Assembly (NCBI RefSeq): GCF_018531495.1
Contig: NZ_JAHDTI010000003.1
Location: 1,178,001 to 1,242,000 of the forward strand
Length of the DNA: 64,000 bases
Direction: 5' to 3'
DNA from: Nonomuraea sediminis
Lineage (GTDB): Bacteria > Actinomycetota > Actinomycetes > Streptosporangiales > Streptosporangiaceae
Numbering within the stretch: the first letter of the stretch is position 1; the number at the start of each line of letters is the position of its first letter. This document shows positions 25,279-33,576 of this stretch, in pieces. The notes under the pieces were generated by a model, which was given only the letters and a program-made list of their open reading frames with translations, searched no databases and was not told the origin of the DNA. A program made the translations under genes and the position numbers.

Positions 25279-25728
25279 GTGGAAAATTCTCTTTGGATTA
25301 TCGGTTTCGGTGTCCTCCAGCTCATCGTTCTGATCGCGGGCATCTTCGTGACCGCGTTCGCCAAGAAACACCGCGGCAGGGGCGCGATGCTCGGCATGTT
25401 CGGCTGCATCGTCATGTTGGTCGGCGTGCTCTGGCACGTTCTCTACGGCATGTTCCTGCCGGAGCTGGTGCACGAGTTCGAAATCTCGTTCACCTCACCG
25501 ATCATCTACCTGGGAAGCGGCGTCGGCATCCTGATCGACATCGTGGGGACCCTGTTGCTGGTCTTCGGCGTGGCGGCCCGCTCCAACCCCGCGGAGCAGC
25601 CCGCGCCCGCCTACCAGCAGCAGTGGCAGCAGCCGAACCCGGCCTGGCAGCAGCAGCCACCGCAGCCGGGTCAGCCGCAGCCCGGGTGGCCGCCGCAGCA
25701 GCCGCCCTACGGCGGTCAGGGTCAGTGA
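25279..25728 (+). CDS. Membrane protein with Gln/Pro-rich cytosolic tail
   Basis: 149 residues from GTG 25279. Three membrane helices occupy 1-98, then a low-complexity tail rich in Gln, Pro and Trp (QQQWQQPNPAWQQQPPQPGQ). Such tails occur on many small actinobacterial membrane proteins and may bind partner proteins. It follows the NhaA fusion by 9 bp and is probably co-transcribed. Its last 7 bp overlap the convergent oxidoreductase gene. Confidence 0.72.
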   Translation: MENSLWIIGFGVLQLIVLIAGIFVTAFAKKHRGRGAMLGMFGCIVMLVGVLWHVLYGMFLPELVHEFEISFTSPIIYLGSGVGILIDIVGTLLLVFGVAARSNPAEQPAPAYQQQWQQPNPAWQQQPPQPGQPQPGWPPQQPPYGGQGQ

Positions 25729-26483
25729 CCCGCCAGGTAGTCGCTCCAGGTGATCTTCCCCGTGGGCTGGGCCCTGGTCGTCAGGTGCCCGGCCCTGAAG
25801 GCCCGTCCCAGCCTGCCGGGGATCCGGATCCGCAGTACCCGCCCGGTCCTGCCGCGCGCCCGTAGCCACGTCTCCAGCAGGTCGCCCGCGCCGATCACCT
25901 CGGGCCCGCCGTACTCGGTGATGCCGCCGAGCGGGCCTCCGCGGATCCGTGAGACCAGCTCGGCGGCCACGTCGCGCACGTCGACGGGCTGCACGGTGAT
26001 GCCGGGATCGATGACCCGGATACGGAACCGTGTCATCAGCGTGAAGCCCTGGGCCACGAACTCGTGGAACTGCGTCGCGCGCACGATCGTGTACGGAACG
26101 CCGCTCGCCTCGATCAGCCGCTCGGCCTTGATCTTGGATCTGTAATAGGCCCACTGCACGCGGTCGACGCCGACGATCGAGACGTAGATCACGTGCCGGT
26201 CTCCCGCGGCCCGCAGGAGCCGCTGGGTCCCGCCCAGCTCCACCTGGTCGGTGTAGCGGCCCTTGTAGGGCGCCGTGGCCAGGTGCACGATCACGTCCAC
26301 CCCGTCCACGGCCGCCGCCAGGCCCTGCCCCGTGGTCAGGTCCACGACCACCCACCGCACGCCGTCCTGCGACGGCCGCGCGGTACGGCTGGCGGCACGC
26401 ACCTCGAACCCCTCGCGGGCCAGGACGTCGATCAGGACCCGGCCCAGCCGGCCACTGGCTCCTGTCACCAGAACGCTTGTCAT
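25722..26483 (-). CDS. NAD(P)-binding Rossmann protein (atypical SDR, NmrA-like)
   Basis: 253 residues from ATG 26483. The N-terminal nucleotide motif VLVTGASGRLGRVLIDVL is the GxxGxxG form of atypical short-chain dehydrogenases. 'VIVHLATAPYKGRY' and 'VDRVQWAYYRSKIKAERLIE' hold the YxxxK-like pair, and 'VPYTIVRATQFHEFV' is typical of NAD-dependent epimerase/NmrA-like proteins. The reaction is not predictable; many relatives are quinone or isoflavone reductase-like. Divergent from the membrane-anchored gene at 26563. Confidence 0.87.
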   Translation of the reverse strand: MTSVLVTGASGRLGRVLIDVLAREGFEVRAASRTARPSQDGVRWVVVDLTTGQGLAAAVDGVDVIVHLATAPYKGRYTDQVELGGTQRLLRAAGDRHVIYVSIVGVDRVQWAYYRSKIKAERLIEASGVPYTIVRATQFHEFVAQGFTLMTRFRIRVIDPGITVQPVDVRDVAAELVSRIRGGPLGGITEYGGPEVIGAGDLLETWLRARGRTGRVLRIRIPGRLGRAFRAGHLTTRAQPTGKITWSDYLAGH

Positions 26484-26562
26484 GGTGACAGGACGGCGCA
26501 CCCGCCCGAGATGTGACAATGTCGGGGTAGATTTCCGCGCCGGACGTCCGCTCGAGGGGATC

Positions 26563-27336
26563 ATGACGCCACAGCAGCCCTGGCCTCAGCAGCCCGATCC
26601 CAACCGGACCGTGCGCCACCGCTGGCCGCAGCCGCCCCCGCCCCCGCCTGAGCCGCCGGGCACGCGGCGCCTGGAGTACACGCCGGACATGTTCCCCGAT
26701 GTCCAGCAGTACGAGGCCAAGCCATCCAGGTCCGCCTGGTGGTGGGTGGTCCTCGTAGGCGGGCTGGCGGTGGTCGTGGCCGCCGCCGCGGTCGCCGTCA
26801 TCCTGTGGTCGCGCGGCGGGCAGCCCGAGCCCCGCAAACCGCGCTCCACCTCCTCCGGCGCCGCGGCGCACGGCGCCGCCCGGGTCACCGACCCGGCGGC
26901 GCACCTGTCGTACCCGGTCCCTGCGGGGTGGACGAAGGCCGGGGACGGCCTGGCCCAGCCGTACAGCTCGGGGCTGAAGCGCGACGGCGGGATCGTGATG
27001 GCGTTCACGCAGCCGGGCGCGCCCGGTGCCCAGGCCAGCATCGAGCAGTTGCAGGCCCAGGCGCGGGTGGTCGCCGAGCAGCAGGCGCACAGCCTGCTGC
27101 CGGGCACCAGCACGGTCCAGGGCGTCGAGACCAAGGCGCTGCAGGTCGGCGGGCGAGCGGCGGCGACGGCCTCGTTCACGCTGGCCTTCCAGCGGCAGGA
27201 CCCGGCCTACGTGCGCGTGGTGGCGGTGCCGACGGGCGACAACACGATCTCCTACGTGATCGCCGCCCTGTCGCCCGACGGCGACGTGACGCGGCGCGCG
27301 GTCGACCAGATCATGGACGGCGTCAGGCCCGCGTGA
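26563..27336 (+). CDS. Membrane-anchored protein with extracytoplasmic domain
   Basis: 257 residues. A Pro/Gln-rich cytosolic segment (1-60, with WPQPPPPPPEPPG) is followed by one membrane helix (about 63-85) and a Ser/Ala linker. The extracytoplasmic domain of about 150 residues starts 'AHLSYPVPAGWTKAGDGL' and ends 'DVTRRAVDQIMDGVRP', resembling lipoprotein-like PsbP/DUF4245-type folds. It has no catalytic motif. It overlaps the convergent DUF1579-like gene by 14 bp. GAGGGG before the ATG is a good ribosome binding site. Confidence 0.72.
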   Translation: MTPQQPWPQQPDPNRTVRHRWPQPPPPPPEPPGTRRLEYTPDMFPDVQQYEAKPSRSAWWWVVLVGGLAVVVAAAAVAVILWSRGGQPEPRKPRSTSSGAAAHGAARVTDPAAHLSYPVPAGWTKAGDGLAQPYSSGLKRDGGIVMAFTQPGAPGAQASIEQLQAQARVVAEQQAHSLLPGTSTVQGVETKALQVGGRAAATASFTLAFQRQDPAYVRVVAVPTGDNTISYVIAALSPDGDVTRRAVDQIMDGVRPA

Positions 27337-27775
27337 ACTCCATCGTCCAGTTCGTCTCCCACGTCTGCTCGCCGTCGACGGAGAAGGCCTGCTCCCAGCG
27401 GCAGGCGTCCGGGCCGTGCACGGTCCAGATGAAGCGGCAGCGCACCGGCGTGCCCTCGTGCTCGTCGTCGGCGTAGAAGACGCCCCTGTTGCCCTCGAAG
27501 CTTCCGACGAGCGGTTTGGTGTCCATCTTCGGGTCCAGGCTGCTGATCCAGTAGATCGACCACAGCTCGGTCGCCGGGTCGTACAGGCGCACGGTCAGCC
27601 CCCTGGTGCCGGTGGTGGGGAAGGTGATCTCGTCGACGCTGACGCCGCCGTCGAAGATCCGCCAGCTGCGCGAGGTGCCCTCGAACTCGTCCCAGTCGTC
27701 GCTGCCCGCCAGGCGCTTCCTGAGCTTGCGGTTGGCCGAGATCCACTCGCCCTCGAAAAAGTCGAAATCGTTCAT
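27323..27775 (-). CDS. DUF1579-like beta-rich protein
   Basis: 150 residues, MNDFDFFEGEWISANRKLRK at the start. 'FLxGxW' openings, the 'LYDPATELWSIYWISS' strand and the closing 'TWETNWTMEFTR' are typical of DUF1579/lipocalin-like single domains, cytosolic here. It is divergent from the WYL regulator with a single palindromic operator between them, so it is probably that regulator's target. Its function is not known; many relatives accompany YafY-type regulators. Confidence 0.78.
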   Translation of the reverse strand: MNDFDFFEGEWISANRKLRKRLAGSDDWDEFEGTSRSWRIFDGGVSVDEITFPTTGTRGLTVRLYDPATELWSIYWISSLDPKMDTKPLVGSFEGNRGVFYADDEHEGTPVRCRFIWTVHGPDACRWEQAFSVDGEQTWETNWTMEFTRA

Positions 27776-27799
27776 GGGCGCGACCGTAAGCCGCAGTCA

Positions 27800-27816
27800 C
27801 TGACAGGTAGTGTCAG
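27800..27816. promoter_or_regulatory. Operator of the YafY/WYL regulator
   Basis: CTGACA-GGTAG-TGTCAG is a perfect 6-bp inverted repeat with a 5-bp spacer, centred between the divergent DUF1579-like gene and the WYL regulator, and ending 5 bp before the regulator's ATG. Its position implies autorepression and control of both genes. Confidence 0.75.
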
Positions 27817-27821
27817 CGATG

Positions 27822-28796
27822 ATGCGCGCATCCCGCCTCGTCTCGATCCTCCTGCTGCTGCAGACGCGTGGCAGGATGACCGCGCGCGAGCTGGCCGACC
27901 GGCTCGAGGTGTCCGCGCGCACGATCTACCGCGACATCGAGTCGCTGCACACGGCCGGCATCCCGCTGTACGGCGACGCCGGTCCGAACGGCGGCTACCA
28001 GTTGCTCGACGGCTACCGGACCCGGCTGACCGGGCTGACGGGCGACGAGGCCGAGTCGCTGTTCCTGGCCGCGCTGCCTGGCCCGGCGGCCGAGCTCGGG
28101 CTGGGCGCGGTGGTGGCGGCGGCGCAGCTCAAGCTGATGGCGGCGCTGCCGGTCGAGCTGCGTGACCGCGCGGGGCGGATCCAGGAGCGCTTCCACCTGG
28201 ACGCGCCGTCCTGGTACCGCGACCCGGAGCCGGTGACGCACCTGCCCGCGGTGGCCGACGCCGTCTGGGACTCCCACGCCATCCAGATCCGTTACCGGCG
28301 CTGGCGCGAGCCGGAGGAGGTCGAGCGGCGCCTGGAGCCCTACGGGCTGGTGCTCAAGGCGGGCCGCTGGTACGTGGTCGCCCGCTGCGGCGAACAGATC
28401 CGGACTTATCGTGTTTCGCAGATCTTGGCGCTGCATCCGCTGCCGTCGCGCTTCACCCGGCCCGCCTCCTTCTCCCTGGCCGGCTTCTGGCGCGCCTACA
28501 CCGAGGAGTTCGAGGCCAGCCTGCGGCGCGGCCAGGCCTGTGTACGGCTGTCGCCCGCCGGGTTCGAGCGGCTGGGGCACCTGATGACGCCTGGCGTGGT
28601 GAGCGCGGCGGCGGCCAGCGCCTCGGAGCCTGACGAGGCGGGTTGGGTGCGGGTGACCGTACCGATCGAGTCGGTCTCGCACGCCACCGGCGAGTTCCTG
28701 CGGCTGGGCGGGGAGATGGAGATCCTGTCGCCGCCCGAGCTGCGCGAGAGCGTGGCGGCAGCGGCGGCCGAGATCGCGCGGCGGCACGGGTGTTAA
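27822..28796 (+). CDS. WYL-domain transcriptional regulator (YafY-like)
   Basis: 324 residues. N-terminal winged HTH (RLVSILLLLQTRGRMTAREL, LEVSARTIYRDIESLHTAGI) of DeoR type, then the WYL domain at about 140-215 ('IQIRYRRW', 'LEPYGLVLKAGRWYVVARC', 'RTYRVSQIL') and the WCX C-terminal extension. WYL domains bind small effectors or nucleic acid. The start may be ATG 27819 or 27822. The operator at 27800-27816 lies directly upstream. The product probably senses a small ligand and governs the divergent DUF1579-like gene. Confidence 0.93.
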   Translation: MRASRLVSILLLLQTRGRMTARELADRLEVSARTIYRDIESLHTAGIPLYGDAGPNGGYQLLDGYRTRLTGLTGDEAESLFLAALPGPAAELGLGAVVAAAQLKLMAALPVELRDRAGRIQERFHLDAPSWYRDPEPVTHLPAVADAVWDSHAIQIRYRRWREPEEVERRLEPYGLVLKAGRWYVVARCGEQIRTYRVSQILALHPLPSRFTRPASFSLAGFWRAYTEEFEASLRRGQACVRLSPAGFERLGHLMTPGVVSAAAASASEPDEAGWVRVTVPIESVSHATGEFLRLGGEMEILSPPELRESVAAAAAEIARRHGC

Positions 28797-28848
28797 GCGG
28801 TTCGCAAGTCCCGTCCGTCACGATGGCATCTCGCGACTTCCCGAGGGG

Positions 28849-29889
28849 ATGCGCATGCGGATGACGACGGTGATCGCCGGAGTGCTCGCGGTGTGCCTGG
28901 CGGGCGCGGTGCCCGCCGCGGCGCGTGACACGGTCTACAGCCTGCCCAGGACCACGGTCACGGCGACCGTGGCCAAGGACGGGTCGGTCGGCGTGGTGGA
29001 GGAGCACACGTTCCACTTCTCCGCCGACGGCCACGGGGCCTACGTGGACCTGCCGGTCACGTACCGCTCGCGGATCGAGGACGTGACGGTGAGCGAGGGC
29101 GGCCTGGCCTACCGGGAGGAGGGCACCGCCGAGCTGGGCGTGGACCGCCCGGCGGCCACCTTCGCGCAGCGCGACTGCGGCGGCGTGCACCGGGTCGTGT
29201 GGTACTTCGCCGCGACCGGGGGCTCGGATCGGGTCTTCCGGATCGCCTACCGGCTGCGCGGCGCCGTCATCGCCTACGACGACCACGCCTTCCTGCACCT
29301 GCCGGTGTGGGGCAGGAACTGGGATCCGTCGCTCGACCGGCTCGAGGTGTCGGTGCGACTGCCGCGGGTGGGCAAGAAGAAGGAGACCTACGCGGCCTTC
29401 GGCCGGCCCGGCGAGCTGCTCCAGCCCGCCTTCGCCAAGCAGACCGTGTCGGCCACCGCCACGAACGTGCCCGGCGGGCGATCCGCCGCGCTCGACGTGG
29501 CGTTCCCCCGCAAGCAGCTCGCGCTGACGCTGGACACCGCCGAGGACGTGCGCAAGGGCAGCGGCGCGGCCAACCTGCGGACGCTGGGCTCGGGGTCGCT
29601 GGTGAGCACCGACTCCGGCACCGGCTGCCCGGCCACGCTGACGTCCTCGTCGGCGTCGTCGTCGTCCGGCGGCGTCCTGTCCGTCCTCGGCCCGATCCTG
29701 GCCTCGGTGGCGTTGCTGACCCTGTTGATCATCTTCCGCAGCGCCGGCACCGGCGGCGGATCGCGTTACCGGCGGCACCACCAGACCGGTTTCTCCTCCT
29801 CGTCCGGCGGAGACAGCTCCTCGTCGTCGTCCTCCTTCTCCGGGAGCGGTGGAGGCGGAGACGGCGGCGGAGGTGGCGGCGCCTGGTAA
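28849..29889 (+). CDS. DUF2207-type membrane protein with Ser/Gly-rich C-terminus
   Basis: 346 residues. The signal peptide/first helix (1-25) is followed by an extracytoplasmic DUF2207-like domain (DGSVGVVEEHTFHF, 'RVVWYFAAT', 'FRIAYRLRGAVIAYDDHAFL', 'LPVWGRNWDPSLDRLEVSV'), one membrane helix near 270-295 and a tail dominated by Ser and Gly (GFSSSSGGDSSSSSSSFSGS and a glycine run). Typical DUF2207 proteins are longer, with two further helices; here the second half is reduced to the Ser/Gly tail seen in YgcG-like proteins. Function unknown. Start ATG 28849 with GAGGGG upstream. Confidence 0.82.
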   Translation: MRMRMTTVIAGVLAVCLAGAVPAAARDTVYSLPRTTVTATVAKDGSVGVVEEHTFHFSADGHGAYVDLPVTYRSRIEDVTVSEGGLAYREEGTAELGVDRPAATFAQRDCGGVHRVVWYFAATGGSDRVFRIAYRLRGAVIAYDDHAFLHLPVWGRNWDPSLDRLEVSVRLPRVGKKKETYAAFGRPGELLQPAFAKQTVSATATNVPGGRSAALDVAFPRKQLALTLDTAEDVRKGSGAANLRTLGSGSLVSTDSGTGCPATLTSSSASSSSGGVLSVLGPILASVALLTLLIIFRSAGTGGGSRYRRHHQTGFSSSSGGDSSSSSSSFSGSGGGGDGGGGGGAW

Positions 29890-29899
29890 AGGGCCTTTC

Positions 29900-29931
29900 G
29901 GCAGGGTATTTCGTGTTCTGAGAACCCTGCC
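29900..29931 (+). terminator. Hairpin between the DUF2207 gene and the TGT-like gene
   Basis: GGCAGGGT and ACCCTGCC form an 8-bp perfect stem with a 16-nt loop starting 11 bp after the DUF2207 stop. The next ATG is 14 bp beyond the hairpin, so it could be a terminator or a leader structure of the next gene. Confidence 0.45.
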
Positions 29932-29944
29932 CGGGGAGCCCGGT

Positions 29945-30790
29945 ATGGACCTGCGTGAGCGGCTGCTGATCCAGGTGAGCGCCCGCGACGTCTACGACGC
30001 TCCCGCGCTCGCCGCTCACCCGGGTTCCGGGCTGGTGTTCACCGGCCAGGCCGCGCACGACGCGGTCCGGATGGTACGGCGGCGGGGCTACGACGGCCCG
30101 CTGCTGGCCGACCGCCGCCGTTACGCCGGGTCCGCCAGGGTCGCGGGGACGGCCGGGCTGTCGGCGGAGTGGATAGCCGACCAGGTGGAGGCGGGCGTGA
30201 CCGCGCCGCTCACCGACTCGGGCTACATCGGCCGCGGCGACACCGGGTCGTTGCACGCGATCCTGGAGCGGGCGGCCGGCTGGGACGGCGTGATCGCGGT
30301 CCTGCCCGTGCACGCCTCGTGGGCGGCGGAGGCCAGGCCCGCCCTGGACACGGCGATCACGACGTTCGGCGGGCCGGTCGCCCTGGTGGTCGAGGACGCC
30401 GCCATGCGCCGCGGCCCGCTGCCCTATCCGCTGCTGTCGGCGGGCGTGGAGGCTCTGGGCGCGCTGGCGGCCGGGGCGGACTGGGCCGCCGTCGGCGTGC
30501 GGGAGGTGCTGCGGCACCTGTATCCGGAGCCGCACGAGGTGCGCGGCGGCTGGCGGCGCGGCGGCGCCCGCAGCGCGCTGGTGACAGAACCGCTCGCGTT
30601 CGTGCCGGTCGAGCGGCTGGGCCGGGAGGCGTGCCCGTGCTCGATCTGCCACGGGCGGCCCTTGGCACGGCTGCGGGACGCGCCGGAGCTGGAGGTCAAC
30701 CTGCACAACAGCACGGTCCTGCACCGCCTGCACACCCGGCTGCTGCGCTCCACCCACCGGGAACGCTGGTGGCAGGCCCTCACGGGGTGA
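29945..30790 (+). CDS. Uncharacterised TIM-barrel-like protein with TGT-type zinc motif
   Basis: 281 residues from ATG 29945 (GGGGAG upstream). The alternating strand/helix pattern (LVFTGQ, GPLLADRRRYAG, VTAPLTDSGYIG, VIAVLPVHASW, VALVVED) suggests a TIM barrel. Near the C-terminus Cys230-x-Cys232-x2-Cys235 and His254 of 'NLHNSTVLHRLH' reproduce the CxCxxC...HN zinc site of tRNA-guanine transglycosylases, with shorter spacing (18 residues against about 25). The TGT nucleophile region is not obvious. It could be a TGT/DpdA-like base-exchange enzyme or a relative with lost activity. No queuosine or 7-deazapurine genes are nearby. Its 3' end overlaps the ABC operon by 11 bp. Confidence 0.55.
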   Translation: MDLRERLLIQVSARDVYDAPALAAHPGSGLVFTGQAAHDAVRMVRRRGYDGPLLADRRRYAGSARVAGTAGLSAEWIADQVEAGVTAPLTDSGYIGRGDTGSLHAILERAAGWDGVIAVLPVHASWAAEARPALDTAITTFGGPVALVVEDAAMRRGPLPYPLLSAGVEALGALAAGADWAAVGVREVLRHLYPEPHEVRGGWRRGGARSALVTEPLAFVPVERLGREACPCSICHGRPLARLRDAPELEVNLHNSTVLHRLHTRLLRSTHRERWWQALTG

Positions 30791-31760
30791 GCGTGGACTG
30801 CGAGACGTGCCAGCAGTTCGTCCAGTGGTCCTCGGCGATCACGGTCCTGTCAGGGACCTCGGTCGAGCAGACCGGCAGCGCGACCGGGCAGCGCGGGTGG
30901 AAGCGGCACCCGCTCGGCGGCGCGATCAGGCTGGGCGGCTCGCCGTGCCGCTTGACCTCGGCGGGCGCGACCCGGTCGGGATCCGGCGCCGACTCAAGCA
31001 GCAGCCGTGTGTAGGGGTGACGCGGCTCCTGCGTCACGGTCTCCGCGGCGCCGCTCTCGATCATCCGCCCGGCGTACATGACCGTGATGTCCTGGGCGAA
31101 GTAGCGGGCGCCGGCGATGTCGTGCGTGATGTAGAGCAGCGCCAGCCCGCTCTCGTCGGCCAGCTTCTCCAGCAGCCGCAGCACGCCGAGCCGGATAGAC
31201 ACGTCCAGCATCGACACCGGCTCGTCCGCGATCAGCGCGACCGGCCGCACCGCCAGTGCCCTGGCGATCGCCACCCGCTGCCGCTGCCCGCCCGACAGCT
31301 CGTGCGGCAGCTTGTCCATGAACTGGTCGACCGGGGTGAGGCTGACCCGTTCGAGCAGCTCGGCCACCAGCTCCCGCTCGTGCGCCTCCGAACGGACGTG
31401 CCCGTGGATGCGCAGCGGCCTGGCCAGGTGGTAGCGCACCCGGTGGAACGGGTTGAGCGAGGCGAACGGGTCCTGGAAGATCAGCTGCACCTGCCGCCTG
31501 AACTCCCTGAACCCCCGCACCCGCTCCCCGCGCAGCAGCACCTGCCCCGAGGTCGGCGGATACACCTGGGCCAGCAGCCGCGCCACGGTGCTCTTGCCGC
31601 AGCCGCTCTCGCCGACGAGCGCGCTGACCGTCCCCGCGCGCAACGCGATCGACACGTCGTCCACCGCCTTGAGCACCGGCCGCCGCGCCCCGAGCCGTCC
31701 GCGTGCCACGGTGAAGTGCTTGGTCAGATTGCGCCCCTCCAGGATGACCTGCCCGCTCAT
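30780..31760 (-). CDS. Oligopeptide-type ABC transporter ATP-binding protein (DppF/OppF-like)
   Basis: 326 residues. Walker A GESGCGKST, Q loop 'IFQDPFASLNP', signature LSGGQRQRVAIARAL, Walker B 'ALIADEPVSMLD' and the switch His in YITHD are all present. The C-terminal oligo_HPY extension 'HPYTRLLLESAP' with a cysteine cluster (GCRFHPRCPVALPVC) is typical of peptide/nickel importers and can bind an iron-sulfur centre. Last gene of the operon; its ATG overlaps the DppD stop by 4 bp. It energises import of the substrate captured by the lipoprotein at 34541-36157. Confidence 0.94.
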   Translation of the reverse strand: MSGQVILEGRNLTKHFTVARGRLGARRPVLKAVDDVSIALRAGTVSALVGESGCGKSTVARLLAQVYPPTSGQVLLRGERVRGFREFRRQVQLIFQDPFASLNPFHRVRYHLARPLRIHGHVRSEAHERELVAELLERVSLTPVDQFMDKLPHELSGGQRQRVAIARALAVRPVALIADEPVSMLDVSIRLGVLRLLEKLADESGLALLYITHDIAGARYFAQDITVMYAGRMIESGAAETVTQEPRHPYTRLLLESAPDPDRVAPAEVKRHGEPPSLIAPPSGCRFHPRCPVALPVCSTEVPDRTVIAEDHWTNCWHVSQSTLTP

Positions 31761-32758
31761 GACCTCTCCTCCAGCTGTACGGCTCCCGCCCCGTCGTTGA
31801 GCAGGCACGCCACCTCCCCTTCCGGGCCCGGCTTCAGTACCGGACGCCGCTCGGCGCACTCCGGCATGGCCAAGCGGCACCGCGGATGGAACGCGCACCC
31901 GGGCGGCAGGGACCGCAGGTCGGGCGGCGTGCCGGGGATGCCGAGCAGCTCCTCGCGGGGTCCGTGCAGCCGGGGGAAGGAGCGCAGCAGCCCGAGCGTG
32001 TACGGGTGGCGCGGGGCCTGCTTCAGCGACGCGGTGGTGCCCGTCTCCACCAGCCGCCCGCCGTACATGATGGCGATCCTGTCGGAGATCTCCATGAGCA
32101 GCGACAGGTCGTGCGTGATGAACACGACGGCGAAGCCGTACTCCGCGCGCAGCGCGCTGATCTCGAGCAGGATGTCGCGCTGCACCACCACGTCGAGCGC
32201 GGTGGTCGGCTCGTCCATGATGATGATCTCCGGATTGAGCGCCAGCGCGATGGCGATCGCGGCGCGCTGGCGCATGCCGCCGGAAAGCTCGTGCGGGTAG
32301 CCGCGCCGCCGGTCGGCGCTGATGCCGACCCGTTGCAGCAGCTCGACAGCCCGCTCCTGGCGGTCCTTGCGCGCCATGCCGGGGCGGTGGATGCGGAGCA
32401 CGTCGTCGATCTGGGCGCCGATCGTGCCGACCGGGTTGAGGGAGTTCATGGCGCTCTGGAAGACGACCGCCAGCTCCTTCCACCGGAAGGCCCGCAGGTC
32501 CCGCTTGCCGAGCTCGAGCACGTCGACCGGGTCGCCCTCGCGCGGCCGGTAGACCACCGAGCCGGCGGTGATCGCGGCCGGTGGGCGCAGCAGCCTGGCC
32601 ACCGCGTTGGCCAGCGTCGACTTGCCGCTGCCGCTCTCGCCCGCCAGGCCGAGGATCTCGCCGCGGCGCAGGTCGAGCGACACGTCGTCGACGGCGTGCA
32701 CGGCTCCGGTGTTCGACAGGTAGTCCACGCCGAGTCCGCGGATCTCCAGCACGTTCAT
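31757..32758 (-). CDS. Oligopeptide-type ABC transporter ATP-binding protein (DppD/OppD-like)
   Basis: 333 residues. Walker A GESGSGKST, 'VVFQSAMNSLNPV' Q loop, signature LSGGMRQRAAIAIAL, Walker B IIIMDEPTTALD, switch FITHD. Oligo_HPY tail 'HPYTLGLLRSFPRL' with GCAFHPRCRLAMPEC. It forms the heterodimeric ATPase with the DppF-like protein. The start overlaps the permease stop by 4 bp. Confidence 0.94.
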   Translation of the reverse strand: MNVLEIRGLGVDYLSNTGAVHAVDDVSLDLRRGEILGLAGESGSGKSTLANAVARLLRPPAAITAGSVVYRPREGDPVDVLELGKRDLRAFRWKELAVVFQSAMNSLNPVGTIGAQIDDVLRIHRPGMARKDRQERAVELLQRVGISADRRRGYPHELSGGMRQRAAIAIALALNPEIIIMDEPTTALDVVVQRDILLEISALRAEYGFAVVFITHDLSLLMEISDRIAIMYGGRLVETGTTASLKQAPRHPYTLGLLRSFPRLHGPREELLGIPGTPPDLRSLPPGCAFHPRCRLAMPECAERRPVLKPGPEGEVACLLNDGAGAVQLEERS

Positions 32759-33576
32759 TTCTGCTTCACCTTGATGGTGCGGAGCCGGGGATTGGCCAGC
32801 TCGTCGATGCCGAAGTTCACCAGCGCCAGGCCGGTGCCGATGAGCGCGATGCACAGACCTGGCGGCACGAACCACCACCAGCCGCCGCGCAGCAGCGCCT
32901 GGCTGGTCTGCGCGAAGTAGAGCATGCTGCCCCAGCTGACCGTGGACAGGTCGGCCAGCCCGAGGAACGACAGCCCCGCCTCGGCCAGGATCGCGCCGAC
33001 CACGGTGGCCAGGAAGCTGGTGGCGATGACGGGCATCAGGACCGGGAGGATCTCGTAGAAGACGATCCGCAGGGGCTGTTCGCCGCTTGCCCGCGCCGCC
33101 TCCACGAAGTCGCGCCGCCGTACGGACAGGGTCTGCGCGCGCAGCACGCGCGCGCCCCACGCCCAGCCGGTGACGGCGATCACCACCGCGACCGAGGCGA
33201 CGCCGCGCTGCGACAGGTAGCCGGCGAGCACGATGATCAGGGGCAGCGCCGGCAGCACCAGGAAGATGTTGGTCAGCGCCGACAGCACCTCGTCGACGGC
33301 GCCGCCGAAGTACCCGCCGACCAGGCCCACCAGGACGGCGAACACGGTCGCGATGACCGCGGACAGCAGCCCGACTCCCATCGAGATCCGCGCGCCGAAC
33401 ACCACCTGCCGCAGGATGTCCTGTCCCGTGTCGGTGGTCCCCAGCCAGTGCGCCGCCGAGGGGCCCTGCATGACGTCGTTGCTGGTGGTGGCCGGGTCAC
33501 CGCCGACGAGCAGCGGTCCCACGAGCGCCATGAGCGCGAAGAAGGCCAGGATGCCGATACCGATGCGGATCTTCAC
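32755..33576 (-). CDS. ABC transporter permease (DppC/OppC-like)
   Basis: 273 residues from GTG 33576, fixed by the GTGA overlap with the DppB stop. Six membrane helices; the N-terminal OppC segment 'HWLGTTDTGQDILRQVVFGA' and the EAA loop 'EAARASGEQPLRIVFYEILP' are diagnostic. It pairs with DppB to form the channel. Confidence 0.93.
   Translation of the reverse strand: MKIRIGIGILAFFALMALVGPLLVGGDPATTSNDVMQGPSAAHWLGTTDTGQDILRQVVFGARISMGVGLLSAVIATVFAVLVGLVGGYFGGAVDEVLSALTNIFLVLPALPLIIVLAGYLSQRGVASVAVVIAVTGWAWGARVLRAQTLSVRRRDFVEAARASGEQPLRIVFYEILPVLMPVIATSFLATVVGAILAEAGLSFLGLADLSTVSWGSMLYFAQTSQALLRGGWWWFVPPGLCIALIGTGLALVNFGIDELANPRLRTIKVKQK

Noticed and set aside
26739..27476. Overlapping plus-strand frame in the membrane-anchored protein gene
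   Set aside because: Gly/Arg-rich out-of-frame translation of the gene at 26563-27336, whose membrane helix and domain are clear.
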